Assembly: GCA_023134715.1 (NCBI GenBank)
Contig: JAGLUP010000002.1
Location: forward strand, 1 to 64,000
DNA from: Candidatus Parcubacteria bacterium
GTDB taxonomy: Bacteria; Patescibacteriota; Minisyncoccia; Minisyncoccales; JAGLUP01
DNA: 64,000 nt
Reading direction: 5' to 3'
Position numbers and translations under genes: made by a program. Below are positions 50,961 to 59,320 of the stretch, in pieces. The first letter of the stretch is position 1; each line of letters starts with the position of its first letter. The notes below the pieces were generated by a model. It did not search any database. It saw nothing but the letters and a program-made list of their open reading frames with translations, and was not told the origin of the DNA.

Positions 50961-51006
50961 GGCAAAATCCGGTTTTATGTTGAGCTACCAGTGAAATAAT
51001 TTAAAA
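50961..51006 (+). repeat. Histidine-kinase 3'-end repeat, copy 5
   Basis: Reads G-K-I-R-F-Y-V-E-L-P-V-K-stop followed by TAATTTAAAA, matching the trailer of copy 1. It is the last copy before the division cluster. Confidence 0.8.
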
Positions 51007-51070
51007 ATAATTAAAAATTCGAAGAATATATGTGAAATAGGGGATTGAGCCCCTGTTTTTTTGTTTTTTA

Positions 51071-51198
51071 GAGGGGGTGTGGATAAATTGGGGAAAAATC
51101 AAGGGTTGACGAATGTTTAGGAGTGGGATAAAATATAGATGAAGTGGAAAACTGTGGATAAATATGTTAATAACTCATCCATATTGTGAATAACTAAT
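51071..51198 (+). promoter_or_regulatory. mraZ promoter with MraZ-type GTGG repeats and DnaA-box-like sites
   Basis: TTGACG and TAAAAT (about 51106-51134) with 17-base spacer. GTGGATAAAT-TGGGGAAAAA and GTGGAAAACT-GTGGATAAAT are ten-base-spaced GTGG-type repeats like MraZ operators. TGTGGATAA at 51078-51086 and 51153-51161 also equals the DnaA box; TGTGAATAA at 51185-51193 is a near match. Confidence 0.55.
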
Positions 51199-51630
51199 AT
51201 GTTCATAGGCGAATACAAACATACTATTGATGTTAAAAAACGGCTTTCTATTCCGGCTAAATTCCGAAGAGAGCTGGGAAAAGGCGCGGTAATTACCCGC
51301 GGCATTGATAACTGTCTGGTTATTTATCCTTTAAAAGAATGGAAAGTTATGTCTGATAAATTAGGCAAGCTCCCATCAAGCCAGGTTGAAGCCCGTGGGT
51401 TTGCCAGAATTATGTTAGCCGGAGCCGCGGCAGTCCAGTTTGACAGCTTAGGCAGAATTCTTATTCCTGAATATTTAAAAAAATACGCTTTATTAGCAAA
51501 AAATGTTGTTATTACCGGGCTTTATAATCGATTAGAAATTTGGGACAGTAAAAAATGGGATTCTTATAAAAAGAAAATGGAAAAAGACGTAGGGGATATT
51601 GCTGGCAAATTGGGAGAGCTTGGCATATAA
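51199..51630 (+). CDS. mraZ: Transcriptional regulator MraZ
   Basis: 143 residues with two SpoVT/AbrB-like halves: MFIGEYKHTIDVKKRLSIPAKFR, then FDSLGRILIPEYLKKYALLAK. It binds repeats upstream of its own operon and opens the division/cell-wall cluster. Four bases before rsmH. Confidence 0.94.
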   Translation: MFIGEYKHTIDVKKRLSIPAKFRRELGKGAVITRGIDNCLVIYPLKEWKVMSDKLGKLPSSQVEARGFARIMLAGAAAVQFDSLGRILIPEYLKKYALLAKNVVITGLYNRLEIWDSKKWDSYKKKMEKDVGDIAGKLGELGI

Positions 51631-51633
51631 ATT

Positions 51634-52506
51634 ATGAAATATCACATTCCAGTTCTTCAAAAAGAGGTCTTGGAATATCTTAATCCAAAGCCAAATGAAA
51701 ATTTTATTGATTGTACAATTGGAGAAGCAGGGCATACTTTTGCAATTTTAGAAAAAAATAAACCAAACGGCAAAGTATTGGGAATAGAGATAGACCCTGA
51801 GGTTTATAAAAAATCACGGGCGACAGATAGGTTAATATTGGTCAATGATTCGTATGTAGATTTAAAAAAAATTGTTGGGCAATATAATTTCAAAAATGTT
51901 TCTGGAATCCTGATTGATCTTGGTTTCTCATCCTGGCATATTGAAAAATCAAAGAAAGGATTTTCTTTTCAAAAAGACGAAGCGCTTGATATGCGATTTA
52001 GCCCGGATTCAAATTTAACCGCAAAAGAAATTCTCAATAGATATTCAGAAAAAGAAATTGAAAAAATCTTAAAAAAATACAGCCAGGAAAAATTTGGCAA
52101 AAGAATTGCCAAAAAAATTATTGAAGCAAGGAGAATGAAGCCGATAAATACCACATTTGAATTAGTTGAAATAATTAAAAGCTCTGTTCCTTTGTGGTAT
52201 CAGCGCCAAAAAAGAAACCCTGCGACTAAAACATTTCAAGCATTGAGAATCGCGGTAAATGACGAACTTAATAACTTAAGGAAAATTTTACCGCAAACAT
52301 TAAAAATTTTAAAACCTGGGGGTAAAATAGTAATAATTGGTTTCCATTCTTTGGAAGACAGAATTGTTAAAAACTTTTTCAAAGAAACCAAAAAAGAGAA
52401 ATTGGTTAAAATTTTAACTGAAAACCCAATTAAACCAGGCAGGGAAGAAATTAAAATAAATCCTCGTTCAAGGTCAGCGAAATTAAGAGCCGCGATAAAA
52501 ATATGA
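51634..52506 (+). CDS. rsmH: 16S rRNA (cytosine1402-N4)-methyltransferase
   Basis: 290 residues. IPVLQKEVLEYLNPKPNENFIDCTIGEAGHT, then LGIEIDPEVY, GILIDLGFSSWHIE and DMRFSP, KTFQALRIAVNDEL and IIGFHSLEDRIVKNFF. Methylates C1402 in the ribosomal P site. It overlaps the FtsL-like gene by four bases. Confidence 0.96.
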   Translation: MKYHIPVLQKEVLEYLNPKPNENFIDCTIGEAGHTFAILEKNKPNGKVLGIEIDPEVYKKSRATDRLILVNDSYVDLKKIVGQYNFKNVSGILIDLGFSSWHIEKSKKGFSFQKDEALDMRFSPDSNLTAKEILNRYSEKEIEKILKKYSQEKFGKRIAKKIIEARRMKPINTTFELVEIIKSSVPLWYQRQKRNPATKTFQALRIAVNDELNNLRKILPQTLKILKPGGKIVIIGFHSLEDRIVKNFFKETKKEKLVKILTENPIKPGREEIKINPRSRSAKLRAAIKI

Positions 52507-52817
52507 CAATTTCTAACAAGGTAAAGAAAAATATTTTTAATCTTAAAATCGGTTTGTTTTCATTATCTATTTTAGTGGGCGCTCTTTTAATGTTGTATGT
52601 TTTCCAAATTAATGAAATAACAAAAATATCTTATTTGACAAAAACTTACGAAAAACAAATAAATGAAATTTCTCAAGAAAACAAGGATTTAGAAATTAAT
52701 CACTCTCAACTTAGCACTTTAGAAAATATTGAAATTTTAGTTCAAAATTCTAATTTTGAAAAAGTAAAACAGATAAAATACATTCAGATTTTAGACAGCA
52801 CTGTTGCGGCAAAATAA
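52503..52817 (+). CDS. ftsL: FtsL-like division protein
   Basis: 104 residues: a basic N-terminus, one TM helix (IGLFSLSILVGALLMLYVFQI), then a leucine/asparagine-rich coiled coil (YEKQINEISQENKDLEI). Divergent from known FtsL in sequence; the call rests on position between rsmH and the penicillin-binding protein plus topology. Confidence 0.7.
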   Translation: MTISNKVKKNIFNLKIGLFSLSILVGALLMLYVFQINEITKISYLTKTYEKQINEISQENKDLEINHSQLSTLENIEILVQNSNFEKVKQIKYIQILDSTVAAK

Positions 52818-52857
52818 TTTTTTAACAACGGAAAATACTTAATTTCCTACGGGGTAA

Positions 52858-54519
52858 ATGAAAAATTGGAGAATTAATCTTATTTTGGCTTTTATATTAT
52901 TATTTGGAGCGGTTATTATTGGCCGCTTGTTTTATATCCAAATAGTAGACCACAACTACTACCTTGCTTTAGCCAAAGGACAGCATAAATTCTTAGAAGA
53001 AATTAGCGGCCGAAGAGGCGAAGTTTTTTTTCAAAATAAAACAGAAACATTAGCAATCAATAAAAATCAAGAACTAATTTTCATTTCCCCTAAAGAAATT
53101 GAAAATCAAGAAGAAACAGCTGATAAGTTGGCTGAAATTCTTGGCTTAGAAAAAGATGTCATTTTAGAAAAAACTAAAAAAGATACTTTTTATGAATTGA
53201 TAAAAAATAAGTTAAGCCCGGAAGAAATAGAGGATTTAAAAAAAATAAATTTAACAGGAGTTCATCTGCGACAAGTTCCAGGAAGATATTACACTCAAGG
53301 ACTTTTGGCCGCGCATATAATAGGATTTTTGGGCGGAGACAAACAAGGTCAATACGGTATAGAGGGATACCATAATGACTTGCTAAAAGGAGAACAGGGT
53401 TTGCGAGAAAAAGAAAAAAGTCCATGGGGCTTTTCTTTTTTTCAAGAAAATTCTGCTCCAGCGCTAAAAGGAACAGACATTGTCTTGACTATTGATTATA
53501 ATATCCAATTTAAAGCGGAAAAATTATTAAAACAAGCTAAAGAAAATTTAGATATTGAATCAGGAACAATTATAGTCATAGAGCCAGATACAGGAAAAAT
53601 TCTTACTATGGCTAATTTCCCGAGCTTTAATCCTAATGAATATTCAAAAATTGAAGATTTTGAAATTTTTCAAAATTCTGCCATTCAAAAACTTTATGAA
53701 CCAGGCTCTGTTATGAAACCATTTACTATGGCAGCTGCTTTAAATGAAGGAAAAATAACTCCTGAGACAACTTATATTGATGAAGGAAAATTAACAATTA
53801 AAGACCGAACTATTTATAATTATAACTTAAGTGTCTGGGGCGAAATGACAATGACAAATGTTTTGGAAAAATCAATCAATACTGGCGCGGTTTTTGCTGA
53901 AAGCCAAGTTGGGCATAATATTTTCTTAGATTATTTGGAAAAATTCGGCTTTTTTAATTCAACTGATATTGATTTACAAGGAGAGAGTTATTCGCAAAAT
54001 AAAGAATTGAAAAAGGGCTATGAAATAAATTTTGCTACTGCTTCTTATGGCCAAGGGATTGAAATGACGCCAATTCAGTTAGCCCGGGCTTTTTCCAGTA
54101 TTGCCAACGGAGGAAAAATAATTAAACCTTATATAGTAGAAAATGAAAATCAGCCGCAGATTCTTAATAGGCCAATCTCTAAAAAAACCTCTTCTCAATT
54201 AACAGCTATGCTGGTAAGCGTAACAGAAAACGGTTTTGCTAAAAAAGCCAGGGTTCCCGGCTATTATATTGCCGGCAAAACCGGCACGGCCCAGGTTTCT
54301 TGGAGCGCCTTAGATGTTGACAAAGAGGGATATTCCGACAAAACAATCCAAAGTTTTATTGGATTTGCTCCTGCTTTTGACCCTCAATTTTTAATCTTGG
54401 TAAAACTGGACAATCCCAAAACAAGAACAGCTGAATATTCAGCTATGCCTTGTTTTCAAAAATTAGCAAAATATATTATTGATTACTGGCAAATCCCCCC
54501 AGACCTTGAAAACTATTGA
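52858..54519 (+). CDS. ftsI: Penicillin-binding protein, septal transpeptidase (FtsI type)
   Basis: 553 residues. One TM helix (IILAFILLFGAVIIGRLFYIQ-like start), a pedestal domain and a transpeptidase domain with the SxxK motif YEPGSVMKPFTMAA (Ser about 281), SxN motif EKSINTGAV and KTG motif AGKTGTAQVSW. Crosslinks septal peptidoglycan. The TGA stop lies inside the TTGACA -35 of cassette leader B. Confidence 0.94.
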   Translation: MKNWRINLILAFILLFGAVIIGRLFYIQIVDHNYYLALAKGQHKFLEEISGRRGEVFFQNKTETLAINKNQELIFISPKEIENQEETADKLAEILGLEKDVILEKTKKDTFYELIKNKLSPEEIEDLKKINLTGVHLRQVPGRYYTQGLLAAHIIGFLGGDKQGQYGIEGYHNDLLKGEQGLREKEKSPWGFSFFQENSAPALKGTDIVLTIDYNIQFKAEKLLKQAKENLDIESGTIIVIEPDTGKILTMANFPSFNPNEYSKIEDFEIFQNSAIQKLYEPGSVMKPFTMAAALNEGKITPETTYIDEGKLTIKDRTIYNYNLSVWGEMTMTNVLEKSINTGAVFAESQVGHNIFLDYLEKFGFFNSTDIDLQGESYSQNKELKKGYEINFATASYGQGIEMTPIQLARAFSSIANGGKIIKPYIVENENQPQILNRPISKKTSSQLTAMLVSVTENGFAKKARVPGYYIAGKTGTAQVSWSALDVDKEGYSDKTIQSFIGFAPAFDPQFLILVKLDNPKTRTAEYSAMPCFQKLAKYIIDYWQIPPDLENY

Positions 54520-54797
54520 CATTTTTGGACATTATGGTATAATTAAAAATGTTAGGAGAGAGAAACTGATTTTAGTATATTGACGAAAAACAGACCTCTC
54601 CTTTGAATGTCTGTTTTTCTTTATTGATAGTTCTTTAAATAACAAAAAACCCTCCTTCGTTAAAAACTATGGAGGGCAAAGAAAGAAAGAGAAAAAACAG
54701 AGAAGCCATCTCCGTTAAATATTCTCCTGCTGATTGAGGTTCTAAGTTTTGGACCTTAGTCAGCAGGAGGATAATTTATCCCTGCGAGGTGAAAAAG
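54516..54797 (+). promoter_or_regulatory. Cassette leader B
   Basis: TTGACA (54516-54521) and TATAAT (54538-54543). Hairpin AAAAACAGAC/GTCTGTTTTT (54586-54618) with CTCTCCTT in its loop, complementary to the upstream TAGGAGAG. AGTTCTTTAAAT (54629-54640) resembles boxA. CCCTCC/GGAGGG hairpin (54650-54676), purine tract AAAGAAAGAAAGAGAAAA, then RBS-proximal stem CTCCTGCTGA/TCAGCAGGAG (54724-54769) and GAGGTG. Same order as leader A. Confidence 0.78.
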
Positions 54798-55241
54798 ATG
54801 AAAGAAAAAATGAAAACAATGATAGTGGCTATTTTAATAATAGTTACTATAGGAATTGTAGGAGCGGATGTATGGGACGCCTATTATAGCCATGTTGTCT
54901 ATATTGAAGAGATAGAAGTCCACATAGCGGAAAACATAAACGTAGAGCTATTAAGTGGCGCAGATTCTGCTTTCGTATATCCTGGCAACATTTTATGCAG
55001 AACTTACAAAATAACAAACAAAAAAGGGGTAGAACAAAAAATGATGGTTAATTTCGGAATATCAGAAGTGCCATATAGTTTATATACAGTAATTGAAGGA
55101 ACAACTGGACCTAATGAATTCTATGTTCCTCCAGGAGAAAAAATAGTGCAAGCATGCTGGAAACCTTTGGCTAATGCTCCTAGCGGGGATTATACTATGA
55201 ATATAGTATTTTCCAGAATGAAGCACACCTTTCGCGGCTAA
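54798..55241 (+). CDS. Secreted or anchored small beta-rich protein (cassette gene B1)
   Basis: 147 residues from the ATG placed seven bases after GAGGTG. N-terminal MKTMIVAILIIVTIGIVGADVW is a signal or anchor. The rest looks like an immunoglobulin-type beta sandwich (EEIEVHIAENINVELL, YPGNILCRTYKITNKKG, FYVPPGEKIVQACWKP). No family recognised. Gene of the second cassette unit. Confidence 0.6.
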   Translation: MKEKMKTMIVAILIIVTIGIVGADVWDAYYSHVVYIEEIEVHIAENINVELLSGADSAFVYPGNILCRTYKITNKKGVEQKMMVNFGISEVPYSLYTVIEGTTGPNEFYVPPGEKIVQACWKPLANAPSGDYTMNIVFSRMKHTFRG

Positions 55242-55246
55242 ATAGT

Positions 55247-55309
55247 TTTTTTTCTTTCTTTTTTTCTTTTTTCGAGCTCATAAAACAAGGATTGTGGGTT
55301 GGAAAAAAG
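55247..55309 (+). repeat. Cassette 3' element B1
   Basis: TTTTTTTTCTTTCTTTTTTTC tract (given in part) then CTTTTTTC (55266-55273) GAGCTCA pairing with TGGGTT GGAAAAAAG (55302-55309). Loop TAAAACAAGGATTG. Confidence 0.78.
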
Positions 55310-55366
55310 TGAATAAAAAATAAACAGCTCTTTTAATTAAATAAAATAAAAAAAGAGGGAAAGAAA

Positions 55367-55537
55367 ATGATTGCAATTGGTAAAACAAATTTAATAGGAG
55401 ATATACCTGGAAATCTTTCTAGGGTAATTTTAGGAAAAGATTTCTGCATGGAAAACGGTGCATTGTTAAAAATAAAAGAGGAGAGAAAGGAAACGTTGAA
55501 ACGAATTAAAAGAAATGTGGAACGTCAACGACCTTAA
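55367..55537 (+). CDS. Small basic protein (cassette gene B2, 56 aa)
   Basis: MIAIGKTNLIGDIPGNLSRV then ILGKDFCMENGALLKIKEE and a basic end RIKRNVERQRP. AGAGGGAAAG before the ATG may serve as ribosome site. It follows element B1 and is followed by element B2. Unrecognised. Supported by position and by the flanking elements rather than homology. Confidence 0.5.
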   Translation: MIAIGKTNLIGDIPGNLSRVILGKDFCMENGALLKIKEERKETLKRIKRNVERQRP

Positions 55538-55594
55538 CTCTTCTCTTTCTTCTTTTTTCGAGCTCATAAAACGGGTTTGTGGGTTGGAAAAAAG
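55538..55594 (+). repeat. Cassette 3' element B2
   Basis: CTTCTCTTTCTTCTTTTTTCG, in part: CTTTTTTC (55552-55559) and GAAAAAAG (55587-55594) with GAGCTCA/TGGGTT inside. Confidence 0.75.
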
Positions 55595-55615
55595 TAGATA
55601 GAAGTAAACGAAAAA

Positions 55616-55645
55616 CTACACCGGACGGGTCGGTGTGGTTTTTTG
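55616..55645 (+). terminator. Intrinsic terminator after cassette B2
   Basis: ACACCG/CGGTGT (55618-55636) with a GACGGGT loop, followed by GG and six T. Confidence 0.8.
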
Positions 55646-55694
55646 ATTTTGTGATGGTTTTGTGTTAAATTTAATAATGAACTAATAAACACAA

Positions 55695-55766
55695 GGCCCT
55701 ATCGTCTAACGGTCAGGACGCTAGATTCTCAATCTAGTAATAGGGGTTCGATTCCCCTTAGGGCTA
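55695..55766 (+). tRNA. tRNA-Glu (anticodon CTC)
   Basis: Acceptor GGCCCTA/TAGGGCT (first pair G-T), anticodon stem CTAGA/TCTAG with loop TTCTCAA (anticodon CTC), T arm AGGGG/CCCCT. No encoded CCA. Confidence 0.92.
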
Positions 55767-55812
55767 CATAAGAATAAATAAGTTCTTTTAAAATTTAAAA
55801 GAGGTGATAAAA

Positions 55813-56193
55813 ATGAAAACAACAGACGAGATTGGGGCAAAAAAGATAGAAGCAACGCACTTAATTAAGGTAGAACTAAAATTTGATAAAAATAAATGGA
55901 CAGAAAAAAGTTTAAAAGAATTTGTAGATAAAAAAATGGAAGGGATAAATCCTCTATGTTTTCCTGATTTAGATTTATTTAGAGTTAAAGATGATACACT
56001 GAATGTCTGCCTATTTATTAGTTTTTTAGCCGGAGTAAAAACAACTGGAAAATTAGCCAAAGAATGGCTTGAGGGACATATAAAAGAACAAGGAATAAAA
56101 ATAGAGAAAATAGAAGTAAAGGCAATGATGGATTTTATATCAAAAATACAAGGATTAAATTTCGAGTATAAATCTCGGAATTTTTTTTATTAA
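55813..56193 (+). CDS. Hypothetical protein whose 3' end overlaps a terminator
   Basis: 126 residues from the ATG six bases after GAGGTG. Lysine/glutamate-rich alpha/beta protein (EATHLIKVELKFDKNKWTEKSL, WLEGHIKEQGIKIEKIEVKAM). No family known. The last ten codons (EYKSRNFFY) coincide with an intrinsic terminator, so the transcript end and the coding end are the same sequence. Confidence 0.6.
   Translation: MKTTDEIGAKKIEATHLIKVELKFDKNKWTEKSLKEFVDKKMEGINPLCFPDLDLFRVKDDTLNVCLFISFLAGVKTTGKLAKEWLEGHIKEQGIKIEKIEVKAMMDFISKIQGLNFEYKSRNFFY
56158..56190 (+). terminator. Intrinsic terminator inside the end of the preceding CDS
   Basis: AATTTCGAG (56158-56166) pairs with CTCGGAATT (56174-56182), followed by a T8 run. 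Confidence 0.8.
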
Positions 56194-56252
56194 ATTTTTG
56201 GTTTTTGCAAAAAATAGAGAATAAGGTAGAATAAACCCAGTAGTAAAATAAT

Positions 56253-58859
56253 ATGGAAAAAGAAATTTCTTATCATGGTTTTTCTTCAGAAGAAATAATA
56301 AGACAACTGGAAACAAATTCTGAGCAGGGTTTATCTGAAGAAGAAGTAAAATCGCGCCATAGGCAATATGGCAAAAATGCGCTTCCTAAAGAAAAACCTT
56401 TGTCTCAACTGAAAATACTTTTAGAACAAGTTCGCAGTCCTTTGATTTATATCTTAATTATTGCTGGACTTATTACTTTATCATTAAAAGATTATACTGA
56501 CACTATTGTTATTTTCGGCGCTGTCTTTTTAAACACAATCTTTGGTTATGTTCAGGAAAAAAAGGCCTCAGAGGCCCTAAGAAAGCTAAAGCAGATTTTA
56601 AAGATTAAAATAATTGTTTTTCGGAGCGGAAAAGAAAAAATAATTTTTCAAGAAGAATTAGTACCCGGAGATATTATACTTTTAAGACCGGGCGACAAGG
56701 TTCCAGCTGACGCAAGATTAATTAATGAGCGCAATTTGAAAATAAACGAGGCGGCTCTTACCGGAGAATGGTGGACGGCTGAAAAAACCAGCAAACCGCT
56801 TCCAGAGAAAACAGCTTTAGCTGACAGAGACAATATGGTTTATATGGGTACGGTAGTAGAACAGGGACACGGAAAAGCCGTGGTTACTACTACCGGACTG
56901 CAAACCGAGATTGGGAAAGTTGCTCAAATGCTTAGGGACGTAAAAGAGGAAAAAACTCCTTATCAAAAAAAATTAATTCGCTTTAGCAAGAAAATTGGGA
57001 TTATTATTGTTTTAATCTGTATGGGAATTTTTATTGAGGGAATGCTTACAGGCGGCGAATTTATAGAAATGTTCACTATCGCTATTGCTGTAGCCGTGTC
57101 TGTCATTCCAGAAGGGCTTCCAATGGCAATGACAGTAATTTTGTCTTTAGGGATGACAAGAATCTTAAAAAAGAAAGGATTGGTAAGAAAATTAGCTTCG
57201 GCTGAAACGCTCGGCTCAACTTCAATAATTCTCACTGATAAAACAGGGACTTTAACCGAGGCAAAAATGAAAGTAGCCGGAATTTTTAATGCCGCAAAAC
57301 AAATTGAAATCAAAGACGAATCTTATATCTTGGCTATAAAAATCGCTACATTGTGCAGTGAAGCGTTTATTGAAAATCCTGAAGAATCTTTGGAAAAATG
57401 GGTTGTCCAAGGGAGACCCACAGATAAAGCATTGCTTCTGGCAGGAATTCAAGCCGGACTTTCTAAAAATAAGCTTGAAAAGGAAGAGCCAAAAATTGAC
57501 GAAATTAGCTTTAGCCCTGTTTATAAATACTCGGCAGTCCTACATAAATTTTCTAAAAACAAAAATATATTGTATGTCTTGGGCGCTCCAGAAATAATTT
57601 TAGAAAAATCAAAATTATCTAAATCACAGCGAGAAAAGTTAATTAAAAAAGAAGAAAGCTTAAGTAATAAAGGATTAAGGGTTTTAGCTGTCGCTTATAA
57701 AAAATGCGCGGCTGAAAACGAAATCAAGCCCGAAGATGTTGATAAATTAATTTTTGTTGGATTTATTGGACTGCATGATCCAATTAGAAAAGGCGCGAAA
57801 AAAGCGATTAAGGTTTGTCGTCAAGCCGGACTGAAAACAATCATTATTACCGGCGACCATAAATTAACCGCAAAATCAGTAGCTAAAGAATTAGGTATTT
57901 TTGTAAAAGAAAAAAATATTTTGGAAGGAAATGAGTTGAAAGATTTAAGTGACGATGAATTAGAAAATAAGATAAAAGACATTAAAATATACGCCAGAGT
58001 AGAGCCAAAACAAAAATTAAGAATTGTTAAGGCGTGGCAAAATAAGGGAGAAGTGGTGGCAATGACTGGAGACGGTATAAACGACGCTCCAGCGCTAAAA
58101 CAAGCTGATATAGGAGTAGCTTTGGGAACAGGTACCGAGGTGGCAAAAGAAGCGTCTGATTTGGTTCTTTTAACTAATGATTTTGCTATTATCGTATCCG
58201 CAATTGAAGAGGGCAGAATAATTATTGATAATATCAGAAAAGTAATCACTTATTTGTTTTCTGGCGGTTTTACTGAAATAATTTTAATTGGAATCTCTCT
58301 TTTTTTCGGCTGGCCTCTGCCAATTTTAGCCGGCCAAATTTTATGGATAAATATTATTGAAGACGGACCGCTCGGCATCTGTCTGGCTTTTGAAAAAAAA
58401 GAAAAAGATGTAATGAAGCAAAAACTTCAAGGCCATGATATTCCTCTTTTGACTAAAGAAATGAAAAATCTAATTTTCATTATTGGATTTCTTAATTTCT
58501 TGCTTCTCTTAGCGCTGTTTTTTTGGCTTTTGAAATATTCAGGTTATGAAATTTCTCATATTAGATCAGTTATTTTTGCCGGCTTAACCATAGATTCAAT
58601 TTTCTATGTTTTTTCCTGTAAAAGCTTGAGACGCAATTTATGGCATATTAATCCTTTATCTAATAAATTCCTGATTGGCGCATGGCTATTTGGCATTATA
58701 ATGCTGTTAACAGCGCTTTATCTTCCTCCTTTACAAACGCTTCTTAAAACAGTCCCTCTAAATCTTCTTGACTGGACATTACTCTTAGGATTGGGCATCT
58801 TAAATATAATTTTAATTGAAGCCGTAAAATGGCGCTTCATTACCAAAATAAAAAAATGA
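56253..58859 (+). CDS. P-type cation-transporting ATPase (type II)
   Basis: 868 residues. N-terminal cation ATPase domain (SSEEIIRQLETNSEQGLSEEEV), TM helices, actuator domain, VIPEGLPMAMTV in TM4, the phosphorylated Asp in DKTGTLT (about 329), and MTGDGINDAPALKQADIGVA. TM4 PEGLP suggests a calcium-pump-like group. The actuator motif reads LTGEWWTAEK instead of TGES. Overlaps the next gene by four bases. Confidence 0.93.
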   Translation: MEKEISYHGFSSEEIIRQLETNSEQGLSEEEVKSRHRQYGKNALPKEKPLSQLKILLEQVRSPLIYILIIAGLITLSLKDYTDTIVIFGAVFLNTIFGYVQEKKASEALRKLKQILKIKIIVFRSGKEKIIFQEELVPGDIILLRPGDKVPADARLINERNLKINEAALTGEWWTAEKTSKPLPEKTALADRDNMVYMGTVVEQGHGKAVVTTTGLQTEIGKVAQMLRDVKEEKTPYQKKLIRFSKKIGIIIVLICMGIFIEGMLTGGEFIEMFTIAIAVAVSVIPEGLPMAMTVILSLGMTRILKKKGLVRKLASAETLGSTSIILTDKTGTLTEAKMKVAGIFNAAKQIEIKDESYILAIKIATLCSEAFIENPEESLEKWVVQGRPTDKALLLAGIQAGLSKNKLEKEEPKIDEISFSPVYKYSAVLHKFSKNKNILYVLGAPEIILEKSKLSKSQREKLIKKEESLSNKGLRVLAVAYKKCAAENEIKPEDVDKLIFVGFIGLHDPIRKGAKKAIKVCRQAGLKTIIITGDHKLTAKSVAKELGIFVKEKNILEGNELKDLSDDELENKIKDIKIYARVEPKQKLRIVKAWQNKGEVVAMTGDGINDAPALKQADIGVALGTGTEVAKEASDLVLLTNDFAIIVSAIEEGRIIIDNIRKVITYLFSGGFTEIILIGISLFFGWPLPILAGQILWINIIEDGPLGICLAFEKKEKDVMKQKLQGHDIPLLTKEMKNLIFIIGFLNFLLLLALFFWLLKYSGYEISHIRSVIFAGLTIDSIFYVFSCKSLRRNLWHINPLSNKFLIGAWLFGIIMLLTALYLPPLQTLLKTVPLNLLDWTLLLGLGILNIILIEAVKWRFITKIKK

Positions 58860-59320
58860 TTCCTGAATTAAAAATTTTCTTAATCGCTATGACTCCATTC
58901 GGAGAACTAAGAGCGGCGATTCCAATTGCTCTTGAGATTTATAAGCTTCCAATTTGGTCAGCTTATTTTTGGTCGGTTTTAGGAAATTTAGTGCCTGTAA
59001 TTTTAATTTTAAAAGGATTAAAAATAACTTCAGAATACCTTTCTCACAGGATTTATTTTTTTAATAGATTTTTCGCCTGGCTTTTTGAAAGAACCAGAAA
59101 TAATCATGCTCAAAAAGTTAAAAAATGGAAAGAATGGGTATTGATAGCTTTAGTAGCTATTCCATTGCCTTTTACCGGAGCGTGGACTGGAAGTTTAGTT
59201 GCTTTTGTTTTTGGATTTCCTTTTAGAAAAGCGTTTCCTTTAATTGTTCTTGGCGTAATGATTGCTGGAATTATTGTAACTTTTACGACTTTGCTGATAA
59301 CTAAAGGATTAACCCCTTGA
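58856..59320 (+). CDS. Small multidrug-export-type membrane protein (Sm_multidrug_ex family)
   Basis: 154 residues from ATG 58856 (ATGA overlap with the ATPase stop). MTPFGELRAAIPIALEIYKLP, GNLVPVILIL and IPLPFTGAWTGSLVAF are typical of the PF06695-type family, with about four TM helices. Name is historical; function not established. The TGA stop forms part of the -35 box of cassette leader C. Confidence 0.8.
   Translation: MIPELKIFLIAMTPFGELRAAIPIALEIYKLPIWSAYFWSVLGNLVPVILILKGLKITSEYLSHRIYFFNRFFAWLFERTRNNHAQKVKKWKEWVLIALVAIPLPFTGAWTGSLVAFVFGFPFRKAFPLIVLGVMIAGIIVTFTTLLITKGLTP

Noticed and set aside
54576-54606. Possible leader peptide TTG-ACG-AAA... in cassette leaders B and C
   Set aside because: The start codon is not conserved in leader A or D and lies too far from AAGGAG; pairing explains the conservation better.
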